In this document: piece after piece, positions 46,113-58,445 of the stretch
Layout of the letters: each line of letters opens with the position of its first letter
Numbering within the stretch: position 1 is the stretch's first letter
Assembly (NCBI GenBank): GCA_936440205.1
Contig: OW387147.1
Coordinates: forward strand, 34,559,629 to 34,623,628
Reading direction: 5' to 3'
Origin: Lepidonotus clava
Taxonomy: Eukaryota > Annelida > Polychaeta > Phyllodocida > Polynoidae
Length of the DNA stretch: 64,000 nt
The notes under the pieces: generated by a model
Databases searched by the model: none
What the model was told of the DNA's origin: nothing
What the model saw: the letters and a program-made list of their open reading frames with translations, nothing else
Made by a program: the position numbers and the translations under genes

Positions 46113-48393
46113 GCTGGTAAGGAGCGCCTTCTTCTCAACCATTTATCAGCTAATGTATATATGTGTATAAATATATATATGTGTGTATAGATATATATAA
46201 AGAAATATATATCTAACCAATATATATTTATAACCCAACAAAGGTGAATATCATCTCAAGGTGTGTATTTTGGGGATGCGATTATGTGAAGCTGCAACAA
46301 ACTGATGAAAATATTACTAAGAAATGGTATTTACATGACCATTTTCCGGGAAACTTCGCATGTGTTTAGGAGTGCCTGGATGAATATACTTTTTTGCCTG
46401 TCATCAGATCAAGTGTATCCTCACAAATCACAGAACCTATACCAAGAACACAACTGTACTAACATGTGTCAACCTCCTTAATATAACCAACCGTTTTTAG
46501 AAAAGATATCATAAGTTCTCAGAAATTAATTAATTGAAGAGCCGAAAAATGCCTCTCCTCCATAAAGACATTTCTAAATTATGTATTGTTTTTGTATTTA
46601 TGCAATTTCCGCAGCCTTGTTAGCACGCAGTTCCGCAGAAATCTAATTATTTAGGCTTTTCCGGAGGCTCATTCGATACTTCTATAGAATAGAGATATGA
46701 TAGCATCCCACCAGCAGTAATTGATCTACTTTAGATGCGCGTTCGTAGAAGTTGGTTCAGCTTACCAATCAACTATTGATCCCAAGCCCCGTCATGTGAC
46801 CTCCACCACCCTCGGAACTAGGGATCCCCTCCCCACACCCGCCCCTCAGAAGTGTCCCTCTGAAACCTGACCTCCCACAATTGACCGTGGTGAGCTCAGC
46901 AGGAGCGGAGAGAGCTATCCAGACACAGAGGACCCGGTCTTAAGATTGTATGGCCTAGCTATTTAATTGTGACACCTTTTTTGGGGGGGCTGAATGAAAC
47001 ATTCGAACATGTAAACATATGGAATGCGACCAGGCTTTTGGAAAGGCCTAAGGCATTTGGATTTTTTCTTATTCTTTTTGGTGTTTATCAAAGCTTTTAA
47101 CATTTGACTGAGTTTCCCATGAATCGGTTTAATGAGATAAGTTCAATCTCACTTAGAATTCTACATAATGGGATCATGAAAGTAATAAGAGAAGTTAGTA
47201 GGCCTACCTCATCTACAAATGCATCTCACAGATTCACAACCATGTAGACAAGGTATTGAGACAGAAGTAGTTATCATATTTCCGTGTAACCGATTACTAT
47301 AATTCTATAAATCTCCATATTCTTATCATGACCTTGGGAATATTGTTTGTGTGCGGGCTAAGAAATTTGTAACAGCTTACACAAAACATATTCAAGCTTA
47401 CATGTCTATTCTTATCAAGCGGTCTAGAATAATTCACTGGAAGCTGCACCATACCACCCGAGTCACATTGGACGAGTTCTGTCTAGAACAAGGATTAAAC
47501 ACAACCCTTACAACAAGGGGCTATTGTTCATATGGTGCATCGGGATGATACAAACAGCAACATGTCTTACTAGGCAACCTCACCTCAAACCCAACCTCAG
47601 GCCTGTAAGTGGGAGGGGAAGGATGAAGGGAGGGAGTAAGATGGGTACTGTTGGGGTGGAGGGGTGATAACAGGGGAGGAGGCCGGGTTGTCGCCCGGGG
47701 CGGGGTCTAGACAGACTGTCTCCTATCTCCAGGCCAAAACTCATCACCTAGGTTTAGGCTGCATTACACTAGCCAATTTGGCTCGTGTTCTTTCAGCCAG
47801 AATAGACACTACAATTATGTACTGCCGCACGAAGCAATATAAGTAATGGCATAATATTTAAACCTGATAAAGACCATGTATGGACCATTTTCATTTAGTT
47901 ATTAAAAAGCCAGAATGAAAGAATCCTGAATTTTCAAAATCGGGTAGTAGAAATAGTCTATATGACTGATGCCTTTCTTGTCTGATCCATATAATGCGTA
48001 GAGCCCGAAAGACAGTGATGGCTCCTTTTACGTCTCATAAACACTGGGCTCTGTCACCCAACACAAAGGCAAGGATTCTTAGTGGGGTTCTCTGATTGCA
48101 GGTATTATACAGAGAGTCCTATTCGTTGATATGCAGTGTCCCACAATGTGGTAGTGTAGTTCTAACGCGGAACAATAATCATTATACAGAGGGGTATTGT
48201 AGTACATGTTTAGTGGGAGTGACCAAACCTTGGAAGGAAACACCGGGTTTTGCTTAAAATCGTTACTTAGATGCACATCATGGTTTTCATACATGTCCTT
48301 TGACGTTAAAATGTCCAATAACCTTTTCACTTCATTTTCACTTTGGAGCCTTATACGCACACAAAACAGAGTGGATATAGTTTTGACCCCAAC
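46113..48393. other. No recognised gene
   Basis: AT-rich sequence with GC-richer patches at 46.79-46.93 and 47.57-47.72 kb. I looked for a signal-peptide exon of the receptor on the minus strand and found no ATG-started hydrophobic frame with a good donor. Confidence 0.45.
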
Positions 48394-48396
48394 TTA

Positions 48397-48831
48397 AGCC
48401 TGGTTTCCACCGAACGACTTTCATTAAAGGTTGCTGACGACTACAAAAGACTGAAAAAAATTAAAATCGTCGGTCAGTTTAGTCTTTCACAAATGAAAAA
48501 AAATACTGATATCTGAACGATTCCTGGACAATCTGGACGATTTTTTCAAACGATAGAGATCAGAAAAGTGGGGGAACAATGGATTTAATAGCCTTTAATT
48601 GCCCTTGGAAGAAAACGTGAGCAAATGTCGTCCAGAAATATTAAACAGGTTAGATATTTGGTCGTTGGTGAATCGTTCACAAAAGTCGTTCACAAAGATC
48701 GTTTGCAGTCATTCACAAATGTCTTTACCACCGATTTTGTGTTTCCACTGAATGATTTTACTAAAGACCACAAAAGATTTGTGAATCGTTCATGGTCGTT
48801 AGTATAATGTCGTTCGGTGGAAACAGGCCTT
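48397..48831. mobile_element. MITE with AAGCCTGGTTTCCACC ends
   Basis: AGCCTGGTTTCCACCGAACG (left) pairs with CGTTCGGTGGAAACAGGCCT (right). TTAA precedes the left end. It is the opposite-orientation relative of the element at 42970-43440, with the same reiterated CGTTC and GAACGA words. The ends match each other better than in the other copy, so it may be the younger one. Confidence 0.9.
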
Positions 48832-50080
48832 TATCTGCTTTGGGGAGAGCATAGTGGCTGAACTCCCTGCTGATAATAAAATAATGGTCTATGGGATATT
48901 AAATCATTCAAAAGTTCTGAAAATGTACATGTTTATAATTATGTATGTAAGCTATATCCTCTATCATTGAATGTCCATGGAAGCCCATATTATCCCCTAA
49001 ATTCTATTGTCTGATTTATCGGGTTCCCTATCACTGAGCACATTATATATATGGGTTGTATTCACCAAAGATGACTGCTACAACAGCTCTACCTATGCCA
49101 AAGTACCAGAATTACAAACCCACAAAATAATCATTATCATGATAAAGATTCAGCACAGATTCAAACCTTGTGGCGCACCGCAGGCAAATTACGTCGTTTC
49201 AAGGAGAGGATCTCCGCCTTTTGATGTCAGTCACGTAAATAATATGCAGACACATGGATCTTTGATCAAGTAGCACGGTCTTACAATCATTCAACCAGTC
49301 ACGATCGTGAAAACCATACGGCCCTTTTACTTATTTTGGCTACAGTGACAGTTTTCCTTCCGTTCTGACTCTCTCTCTGATAGTAAGACCACAGAATTAA
49401 AGGCAAGCCCGGTTAACAGATTTTGGTAGCAACACTTAAGTCGATGACTACTATAGTATTGGAGAAGACTAATGATACAATTCTAAAAAACACACTATTG
49501 TAAACCTTATGAACATGTGTCATTGGAAATATCATTTGGGTTGTCAAAAGGCTGTCAGGACCCTCATCACAACCGCTGGGACTATCATGCATTAGGCATG
49601 AATTTCTGACTGTGTAATTCCCCTTAATCCAAATTCTCAAAACCGAAGGAAAAGTTTGAAACTATTTGAAACTGTGTTTGAAAGTTACGTTTACATGACA
49701 GTAGTTATAAAACCAGTAAAGCACAACGTTCATTCCTGAAACAATAGACACATGAATTAAGCCTATGTGCACCCGGAGCACCATAATGACCTGCACCTGT
49801 CAGTGCCGAGTGTGAGTTGGACAGAGACACTGGCCAGCGGTCAAGGCTGAGAATGTAGAGGTCTGTGTATGTCTGAGTGGTGCGTAACGTGCAGACCCCC
49901 ACTTGAGAAGCGCCACCCTGGACGCGGCCCAGCTGGGAATTAAAGGCTGCTTGGATTTTTGGTCAAGGCCAGGGGATTCAGAGTCACCCTAGGCAAGCAT
50001 ATAACGTAATTACAACGTTTCAGTAACAGTCTGTTAATTTTTGTTCTGGTTCTTTTTACGTTATTTGATGACACCTAATA
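48832..50080. other. No recognised gene
   Basis: AT-rich; no exon or repeat ends seen. Confidence 0.5.
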
Positions 50081-50305
50081 GGGAGGTTAAGCAACACCGA
50101 TGCATCTCGATACGTCAATGTATCTCTAAACTATGATGCATTCAATGGGATTTTAGGGGGTTCTGAAATTTTAAATTATATCTCATAATTATTAGCCAGT
50201 GATAATAAAATGATAATGAAACATGTAACATTTTTGTGATATTAACTAAGATAAGAGATACGTTACGTTTATGTTAGGTGATGCGTTGAGGTTGCTTAAC
50301 CTCCC
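50081..50305. mobile_element. MITE with GGGAGGTTAAGCAAC ends, TA target site
   Basis: GGGAGGTTAAGCAACACCGA at the left is mirrored by GTTGAGGTTGCTTAACCTCCC at the right, with one extra base. TA flanks both ends (TA|GGGAGG ... CCTCCC|TA), as in Tc1/mariner-type insertions. Length 225 bp, non-coding. Confidence 0.85.
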
Positions 50306-51916
50306 TATTAACGTCTCTAGTGCCTACCATGGCAGCTTTGCACTGTGATTTTATTGCATTCTAGTTATGTTCTTTATATCATAATTCATGTTATTAATTG
50401 TGGAAAAGATGTGTACGTCTGGGGATCTAGTGAGTGGGTCAGGCCCAGTATTTAGATCTATAGTTTAGGAATAATTGGGAAGAACTGATGATTAATGGAA
50501 GGTGGCATATAAACAAGCCCTAGCATTTAATTATGTTAGATATGCTACCTACATCTGCCTGGAGGCGCCTCAATTGGCCAATCAAGAAATAAAATATCCC
50601 TACAAATGACAAGAAATGTTAACCCCTTTCTGTTTAGAACATTTGCCTTTTCACCTGTCTACATACAAAACAGATTAGAGGGAAAAGAATATATGGCATC
50701 ACGCTTGCAGCTGCCTCATCCCCATGTCTGTCAATCACTGTATATAGACTACATGTTGTTGCAGCGTTGCTCTTGCTAAATAAAGCTTATATGTACTGTT
50801 CAGATGTCAGCCTTGTACTAGGATCAAATTGCTCTAATGTATTTTTGTATTTTGTAGAAATAATATAAGATATAATATAGAAGCAACAATAATTCGATTG
50901 TTGACTAACATAGTAACACAAAACCTCACGTTTCATTGAAACAAAGGTTCAGTAGATTAGTACATAGGCAAAATACCGAGGTAAGACGTGTTACAAGAAG
51001 CACTCCCAAAATTAACTTTAAAAAGGGTTAATAATTATAGGTGTCTACTGTAACATGTACACCCCGTATTATGGTGAAACTAAAATCCGGGACACCCTAC
51101 CAGCAAATGTAAAGCACTCCCAAGGCAAAAATGTATTTCAGAAACATATAGACCTACTGCAATTAAATGCTCAACCAACATTGAATGTCACAGCTGCAAT
51201 CTAGAGGGTCAGAAGTAGATGTAGTCTGAAGATCTAGACCCCTAATAACTCATTTGATATACGAGGCCTAGGCCTACTGGAAATTAGATATTTGCACTTA
51301 ACTTAACAAGGTTACTCAAAAATCCATAACATCTCAGTATAGGCCTATTTGTAATAATCTGAATATAGTGGTGTTAGTTGAAACATATTTATATTGCAGA
51401 ACTATATATACTTTATACTTGCTAGAATAAGGTTGACCTAAATGGAAGAACACTTCTAAGTGATTGTGGTTAATTAAAAAAAAAGCTATTACGACACTGC
51501 TAATTATAGGTGTTAATAGGCATTGCAACATTGAGCAGAACAGTAGAACGCACTCAGGTTTCTGAGTGGATTCTGCGGTTCCCCCCTGATATTTGGAGGC
51601 GGCCAACAATGACCATCCCTGCAAGCAAACAGTCAGCTGTTCATCAGTTGGGGCAGTGTGAAGGCTTATCATGTTTACACGCCCTAAGTAACTCACAGCA
51701 AGTTACTTAATGTTTATAGTATAGGTTAGGTTAGACCTCCGTCTAGTTTGGAACTGTTGTGCAACAGATAACAAGGGGAAAGGGGGGAACTCTAACATTA
51801 GTTTATGTCAGTTGTTCCTGGGAATATAAGCGGGAATGTAGAATCCTGCAGAAGGTGAGAAAATTAATGTGAATGTACAATATTCCCCTGTGAAATCAAA
51901 CTATTATTAGATTGTG
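50306..51916. other. No recognised gene
   Basis: AT-rich sequence; no exon, RNA gene or terminal repeat recognised. Confidence 0.5.
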
Positions 51917-52370
51917 TTAAGCCCCATACCCACTAGGCAATTTTGCCAGCAACAGGCAACAACACAAGCGCCAAATCGCCTGGCAACTCTGATAGTTGGG
52001 CAATTCCTAGTGGGTATAGCATATTGGAATGTTGCATGCTTGAACAGAATCAGTGCTAAAATTGGCTGATTCTAGCCTTAAAATTGGGCAATTTTAACAC
52101 CAATCTGTCATCCAACTGTGTAAAAATGTCCAAGTGGATATGGGGCTTAAAGCCCCATACCCACTAGGCGATTTTACCGGCGACAAGCGATGGGTGACTG
52201 GGAGAATCAGCCAATTCTTAAGATTGCCTGTAAGTATAGTATAATTATTGGAATGTGCATATTTGATCTGAATCAGTAATAAAGTCGGCTGATTCAAGGG
52301 GTAGAATCAGCCTATTTTAGTGCCGATCTGTTGCCAATCGTGTAAAACTGTCCTAGTGGGTATGGCTCTT
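51917..52370. mobile_element. Two head-to-tail MITEs with TTAAGCCCCATACCCACTAG ends (first pair)
   Basis: Element one (51917-52150) and element two (52151-52370) each begin AGCCCCATACCCACTAGGC and end (T/A)AGTGGRTATGG.GCT. They abut, sharing TTAA at 52147-52150. Interiors contain repeated CGGCTGATTC, GATCAGAATCAGT and GCCTGGCAAC-like words. The whole pair is duplicated 581 bases to the right. Confidence 0.88.
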
Positions 52371-52402
52371 TAGTGTTATGTTATGCTTTAGTGTTATGTT
52401 AT

Positions 52403-52483
52403 ACAGGCTTTGAAGTGGGATATATCTGAGCAGTGCGTCTAGAATGAAGCCTGCAATCAGTTAATTGTCATAGTACACTGGTA
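52403..52483 (+). repeat. 81-bp dispersed repeat, copy 1
   Basis: ACAGGCTTTGAAGTGGGATA through AGTACACTGGTA. An almost identical 81-bp copy is at 58227-58307, with only about four differences. It sits between the two MITE pairs. This copy has CAGTTAATT where the other has CAGGTAATT. Confidence 0.9.
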
Positions 52484-52497
52484 ATTATTAGATTGTG

Positions 52498-52942
52498 TTA
52501 AGCCCCATACCCACTAGGCAATTTTGCCAGCAGCAGGCAACAACACGAGCATCAAATCGCCTGGCAACTCTAATAGTCGGGTGATTCCTAGTGGGTATAG
52601 TATATTGGAATGTTGCATGTTTGATCAGAATCAGTGCTAAAATTGGCTGATTTTAGCCTTAGAATTGGGCAATTTTAACACCGATCTGTTGTTCAACTGT
52701 GTAAAAATGTCCTAGTGGATTTGAGGCTTAAAGCACCATATCCACTAGACGATTGTACCGGTGACAAGTGATGGGTGACTGGGAGAATCAGCTGATTCTT
52801 AAGATTGCCTGTAAGTATAGTATATTGGAATGTGCATATTTGATCAGTAATAAAGTCGGCTGATTCAAGGGGTAGAATCAGCCAATTTTAGTGTGGATCT
52901 GTCGCCAATCGTGTAAAAATGTCCTAGTGGGTATGGCGCTTT
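52498..52942. mobile_element. Duplicate of the MITE pair
   Basis: Copy of 51917-52370 with element three (52498-52731) and element four (52732-52942) in the same order and orientation. The shared flank ATTATTAGATTGTGTTAAG before both pairs shows a segmental tandem duplication rather than two further insertions. Confidence 0.88.
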
Positions 52943-53713
52943 AGTGTTATGTTAGGAAAAACTGCGGATCAGAAAAATATGTTTTTAAATTCAGATAATG
53001 TAGACGTTTCCTTTTTTATCCCAACAATTGGAAGATGATGAACTAATGTACAGTCGTCCTACAAGTTCTTTACAACTTTAAGTTGTATCTAGTTTTATGT
53101 TGACCAATCAAGTATGCAAGCGTCTGAAAAAAATATTAGTGTTAAGTTGTAGAGCGTAGAAAGTAGGGAAGGAATACTGCATGTAGATTTTAATCCTTAT
53201 ATTTTGGCAGATGAATACAGACATCAGGCACATTCTGGGGGTGGACTGTAAAGGGGGATGGGTTGGTAGCAATTAACCAAACTAAACAGTTAAAGCAAGG
53301 AAAGTGGTGGTCCGGACACTTGGGAGAGGGAATGATAAAATCATAGAGACGTGATTTCAGTAGAGGATACTGTAGTTATGGTACCTGCCTGTCTCTCAGC
53401 AGGTGCGAATTTTAATTCACAACTCGCGGGTAGTAGTTACTACTTCCTCTAAAAAAACACATCTTTGCTTGACTCTGATTGCTCCCATATGGATGACACT
53501 AATGATGCATGGAGGTACTATAGAAAAAACGACATGGAATATTCATATTAATATGAATTCGGTACATTTACATTCAATATTTGCTCAAAATGCTGTCGTA
53601 TTACCTAAAACACATCAAAATATACTGAGTACATGCTACCTGACGGATTACTTTGGCATTAAGGATGTGCTTGTCATAGCGTCGAAGTGCATGGGTCAGA
53701 CGGGCCAATTGGG

Positions 53714-53853
53714 TGCAACAGGTTACTCAGATAGCACTTTAAGAAACCTTTTACTTAGGTGGCACTTTGAGAAACCTGTGACTCAGGTCACACTTTTAGA
53801 AACCTGTGACTCAGGTGGCACTTTGAGAAACCTCTGACTCAGGTCATAGGTCA
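53714..53853 (+). repeat. 28-bp minisatellite
   Basis: Units starting AGAAACCT at 53742, 53770, 53798 and 53826 repeat AGAAACCTGTGACTCAGG plus CACTTT-type words. A degenerate unit precedes them. The period is not a multiple of three, so the frame through it is unlikely to be coding. Confidence 0.92.
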
Positions 53854-53988
53854 CATTCTGTAATATTTGAATAAAATGGCTCTTTTTTTTCACCAACCTG
53901 TTTAATTCGTTGCTCCAAAGGTTATCACAAGAAAGGGCCAACTCAGACATATTTGAAGACGTTGGGTCCTTAACAAACTATACCCTAA

Positions 53989-54360
53989 TGCCTGGTCCCC
54001 ACTTGGCCGATTAAATTTCGTAGGTCGTCGGGCGACTAAGGTGGTTAGTAGCTCGGCGATCAACTCCATACTGGCGCCGTTATGTCTGGCGACCAAACCA
54101 CTAGTCGCCGTGGTTTTCTAGCAAAATATTTGACATGTTTAATATCTTCCTATGGCCACAGGTGATAAGTTGGTCGCCGGGCGACTAACTAAAGTGTCCT
54201 CTCGTCGCCCAGCGACTAACTACAAGAGCGTCCCAACGTGGCGACTAACGTTTTTTTTTCATCTGCATCTAATTGGTCGCCCGGCGACCTACTAATTCAC
54301 TAATCGTCAGGCAACCAAGGTAACTCGCCGTCGTTAGTCGGCCAAGTGGGGACGCTGCAT
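53989..54360. mobile_element. MITE with GTCCCCACTTGGCCGA ends
   Basis: GGTCCCCACTTGGCCGATTA at the left is matched by TCGGCCAAGTGGGGAC at the right; ATGC outside the left repeat and GCAT outside the right one may extend them. The interior reiterates CGACTAACT, GTCGCC and GGCGACTA words. Non-coding. Confidence 0.9.
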
Positions 54361-55297
54361 AACACCTCCATTCAGACAAAATCGTAACTGGGGCTCCATA
54401 CTTAATTGTATAAATGCAAAGCATGCCGTTGAATCTGATAGGGCCGTACCCAGAGTTGGCTGTGGGGTGGTGGTGAGTTTCATAAAGTGGATCTCTCTTC
54501 TACGTTTTGTGGGAAGTTTATTTTTGGGAAAATTCTAAAGTAGTTCAAAGGTTTAGAAGGGGAGCAATATCCATTTTAATCACAAAAGCAAAGCCAAATT
54601 TCTTAGAACACTCCACTACCCCCACCCCCCGTAGTACCTAAGGTGAGGTGGCATTTAAAAGCTTGATGACAGGGCATTGGAACCTGTCTGGTTATTTTGA
54701 TCATTTGTTTTGGAAGGATTGTGAAGAAGGAGAATATTTCTACTTGGGTTGAACTAATTATGTGTGATGCTTTGTAGGGGGTGGGGGTCACCATCACCCT
54801 CCCCCCTCTGGGTCGGGCCTGTCTGTTTTAACACGGATAAACAGAACTATAAATAAACCAGATAAGTCTTATTTAATAAGATCTCGTCTTACCAAAGTAG
54901 AGACAATTAAGCTTACGCAGCATGCTGGAAATATAAGATAGTTTGCCCTGGAAGTTGCATAGTTATTAATAAGTTGAGCTGTTCAGACATGGTCGTTTAT
55001 GTAAAGTGATATAGGCCTACACCCACTGTGCGGAGAAATTGAGACTGGTATGGCAGATACCTCACTTGGGAAGAAAAAGTGAAAAAGTCTGAAATTGATT
55101 CCCCTTACCTTCCTGTAACCTTTCTAACTAATAATGTGTTATCGATATCCCAGGAGCAAATTGCATTAAATTGCGTGAACATGAAAGCTGATATTGTTGT
55201 TGATGGTATTATATATGTGCTTCAAGGACATCGGCTATGTTGAGATGGACCCCCTATCCCGGCAACGAGGACTAATACAGTACAATAATGTAAGGTA
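54361..55297. other. No recognised gene
   Basis: Contains a short inverted C-rich/G-rich pair (CCACCCCC near 54623, GGGGGTGGGGG near 54777) but no clear element or exon. Confidence 0.45.
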
Positions 55298-55922
55298 AAG
55301 CCGGGTTTACACATGCCGTTAACTGGCCCTTACGAAAATTCACTTACGTTAACCTTAGGTTAATGGGAAAATCGGGAAGAATAATTGTATATGTAAATGA
55401 GTTTTTAAGAATATCGGTAGTAGTTATCCTAAGGCATGTAGTCCTGAAGGGTTTACACAGTCCGATAATTTCCTTAGGATAATGGGCTGGTAATGGTCAT
55501 CGTAAGGGTGACCTAAAGCTTACGACAATGAAAGTATGTAATAAATTTGTATATGAATGGGCCCTTTAACCTAAGAAAAGGGCGTTTACACAGGCCGACA
55601 GGGGTCCTTAAGATAAAACACTTCATTGTCGTAAGCTAAATTCCATTATCGTAAGGACATTATCCTAAGGATTTTCCAAAAAATTTCAAACACGTCTGAA
55701 ATTTTCATTATCTTAAGGAATTGGTGCCGACAAATTATCGTAAGCCTTATGACAGGCTTAAGACAATGATTTTCTTACGTTGAAATGGGTTTACACAGGC
55801 CGATAACATCGTCGGGACTAACGTAAGGCTCCCGTCAGTCATCGGGACTGACGTAAGGCTTACGTTATTGGTTATCGGGAACATATCGTAAGCATTTTGA
55901 CGGCCTGTGTAAACCCCCCTTA
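55298..55922. mobile_element. MITE with AAAGCCGGGTTTACAC ends
   Basis: AAAGCCGGGTTTACACATGCC at the left pairs with GGCCTGTGTAAACCCCCCTT at the right. Internal copies of GTTTACACAGGCCGA (near 55583 and 55791) and many CTTACG, CGTAAG and TTATCGTAAG words fill the 625-bp interior. Non-coding. Confidence 0.88.
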
Positions 55923-56836
55923 AGGTACAAGTAAGGTACAATTCAGTTTCCATCGAAAAAAAAGTGCCAGCCCTGGGTTGTGCGGCCACCTGTTTGATGT
56001 CACTTGCAGAACTTCTTATAGTTTGTACCTGCTTAAGAAAAACAAACTAAAAGTAATGCTAATCAATGAGAAAAAAGGTAAAATAATGAAGATAAAACGT
56101 CTGATATGCAACTGCATGTCTAAAGTCAAGGTCTATTGCCTTTTCACTAAGGGTGGGCATAGGGTGGCAAGCTTGAATTCATTTTTTGGTTTCTTTCTAC
56201 AATAAGTTTTACTGCTTTTGAACAAAATGCAACATGGCGTCAGTGCTTATTTTTCATTACGTAGGTTTTACTAAGACGTTCCAAAAACACATAATTATAA
56301 TTATGTGTGTTTGAAATGCAACAATATTTTAGAGAAGCGATTGATGCACAGGTTATATGCATTGCAGGGGTTGGTAGCTGCCAACAAGATTTTTTCCTTT
56401 TTAATGTAAACGAATAAAATGTCTGTGCAACGTAAATTGGTCTGTCCGAAAAGCTCATCCTTAATGACCCTGATACTTAATTATATTGGATTATCTTTGT
56501 TTTAATGGATGTTTTAGGAGTATTATCCGATAATCAGTGCTTAAACAGTGGAAACGAAATCTTCTTTTCTTTTTAATTGGATGATCAAATTAGGTCATGG
56601 GTTGATTTCAGAAGAAACTCTTTGCTCATTTGTGACCCTTCGGGCAGCACCTCCAACGGTTAATGTTCATTATAATGGACACACACACAAACATATCTGA
56701 TCTCCCTGAAAGTCCTGTTATGTTTGATGGCTAAATGTTCCCCATGGGTTATATCAAGGTACCCAGGGCCCAGGGCAATTTGAACCAGTAAGAGTTTTTT
56801 TTTCAAAACATAAACATTTTGTCAGGAGTGACTAAC
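55923..56836. other. No recognised gene
   Basis: AT-rich; no exon or element end seen. Confidence 0.5.
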
Positions 56837-57037
56837 TTAAAGGGACGTTCTCGTCCTGATGTTGTTAAGCTTACATACGCCGACGTTAGCCTGACGACGC
56901 AACGGCCGGCGACGTGTTTTTCACTTTTGGAACGTAATCCAGCGACGTTATTGGTCACGTCACGAATTTGGCACCAGCGTATGGGAGTTACAACTCATCA
57001 AATTACATGCGTCCTACAGACGAGAACGTCCCTTTAA
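56837..57037. mobile_element. TTAA-flanked MITE with AGGGACGTTCTCGTC ends
   Basis: TTAA|AGGGACGTTCTCGTC at the left and GACGAGAACGTCCCT|TTAA at the right are perfect 15-bp inverted repeats with a TTAA target duplication, the signature of piggyBac-like insertion. Length 201 bp including both TTAA copies. Confidence 0.92.
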
Positions 57038-58226
57038 ACGTTGATAACATGACAATTCTATCACATGTACATACAAAACAATGCACATGAATCTTTTTGT
57101 TATCATTTAATAACAACAATATCACGTTACAAAGTTTGAAAGGTGGTTCAAGTGCTCCACTCTCCCTAATCGGTATATAGTCATCATGCTGGCATGCTGG
57201 GAAGCTGCCTAAAGGCTGGTTTTCACAAAACGATAAACCATGTTTGTCAGTGGTCATCCAGCGTTAACCCTTTCCAACCCTGGCAATTAACAACCCCAAC
57301 ACAACTTTTGGTTTTAAAAGGTTAATAGATTTGGTCGAGAAAACGATCTCATTCACTGCGCTTGGTCGTCAGTTGCAAATGAAGATTGTCAGGCAACAAA
57401 CTATAGGCTATATGTTAGTTGCCTGGGAACTAGAAAATTAATCTCTTTGTTTGAACCCACTTGCATTTAACACTACACAGAATACTACTAAGTTGTTGTG
57501 ATGGTTTATTTGTTTAGTTCTTCCTATTTTTATATAGAATAGTGTGCCCAGAACTGGCCAAATATTGCATATCAAAGAAAGTCCTGCTCGGCTTGGAGTC
57601 GTTTACGACAAGGCTTAATGTGTCACTCAAACATATTGGGATGTAATAACAAAGGTATACATCCTCATTTTACTTAGATTACTAAGCAATGCTGTAAAAC
57701 AATAGAGTTAACACGTTTAAGTTCCTTTCATGTGATACACAATGGATTATGCCCACCTTTGATGCTCTGTTATCCTGTTTTTGGGACATCAGGCTGTAAT
57801 GGAATTTGGTAAAGCACGATTTACACATACCCAAGTCGTGACTTGCATTAATAAGTTTGAGGATGAGGCAGTCTGTCTCAACCTGACACATAATCGCTCA
57901 TTACCTGTACTGCACTATTCTACACATTGAGCAGTGTTGGCCAGCGTTAAAGTTGTATTTTACACAAGTGCATTACAAAATCATACCCCTCATGGGAAAT
58001 ACTCGTCTGGTTTATTGTCATATCACAACCACATCGGCCCTTTATTCACACAGGTGTAAATGGGTCCTAAGTGCAGCCCTTCTGTGGACCTCACCTAGAC
58101 CAACCTATATCGGTCCCATATAAGACAAGTCATATCTTACTGAAGGGGACTACCGACAACTCTTCACCATATCTCCGACGTTATCGACTCTTTGAAGTTC
58201 TGTGGAGGAGTCTTATGTACAGGAAT
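57038..58226. other. No recognised gene
   Basis: A lone MITE-like end (TAAAGGCTGGTTTTCACAAA near 57209) has no visible partner. No exon recognised. Confidence 0.45.
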
Positions 58227-58307
58227 ACAGGCTTTGAAGTGGGATATATCTGAGCAGTGCGTCTAGAATGGAGCCTGCAATCAGGTAATTGTTATAGTAC
58301 ACTGGTA
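58227..58307 (+). repeat. 81-bp dispersed repeat, copy 2
   Basis: Near-identical to 52403-52483. Here it ends AATCAG|GTAATT, and an open frame from 58071 runs into it, so it could be an exon-like piece; I cannot assign a product. An ancestral copy here with transfer to 52.4 kb, or the reverse, are both possible. Confidence 0.85.
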
Positions 58308-58445
58308 TCGACGCCAGATTAACTATTAAATGCTTCTGGAAAAAGGGAAATTGTTATTGCCACGATGGCAGTTCCTCTGTTAATTTAAGAAATATTTCAT
58401 AGGAAAAATACGTATTTCAGCACCTCAAAACGGTGTTATCAACCG

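Noticed and set aside
53403-53837. 144-codon plus-strand frame
   Set aside because: Its 3' part is a 28-bp minisatellite and the rest has no family resemblance.
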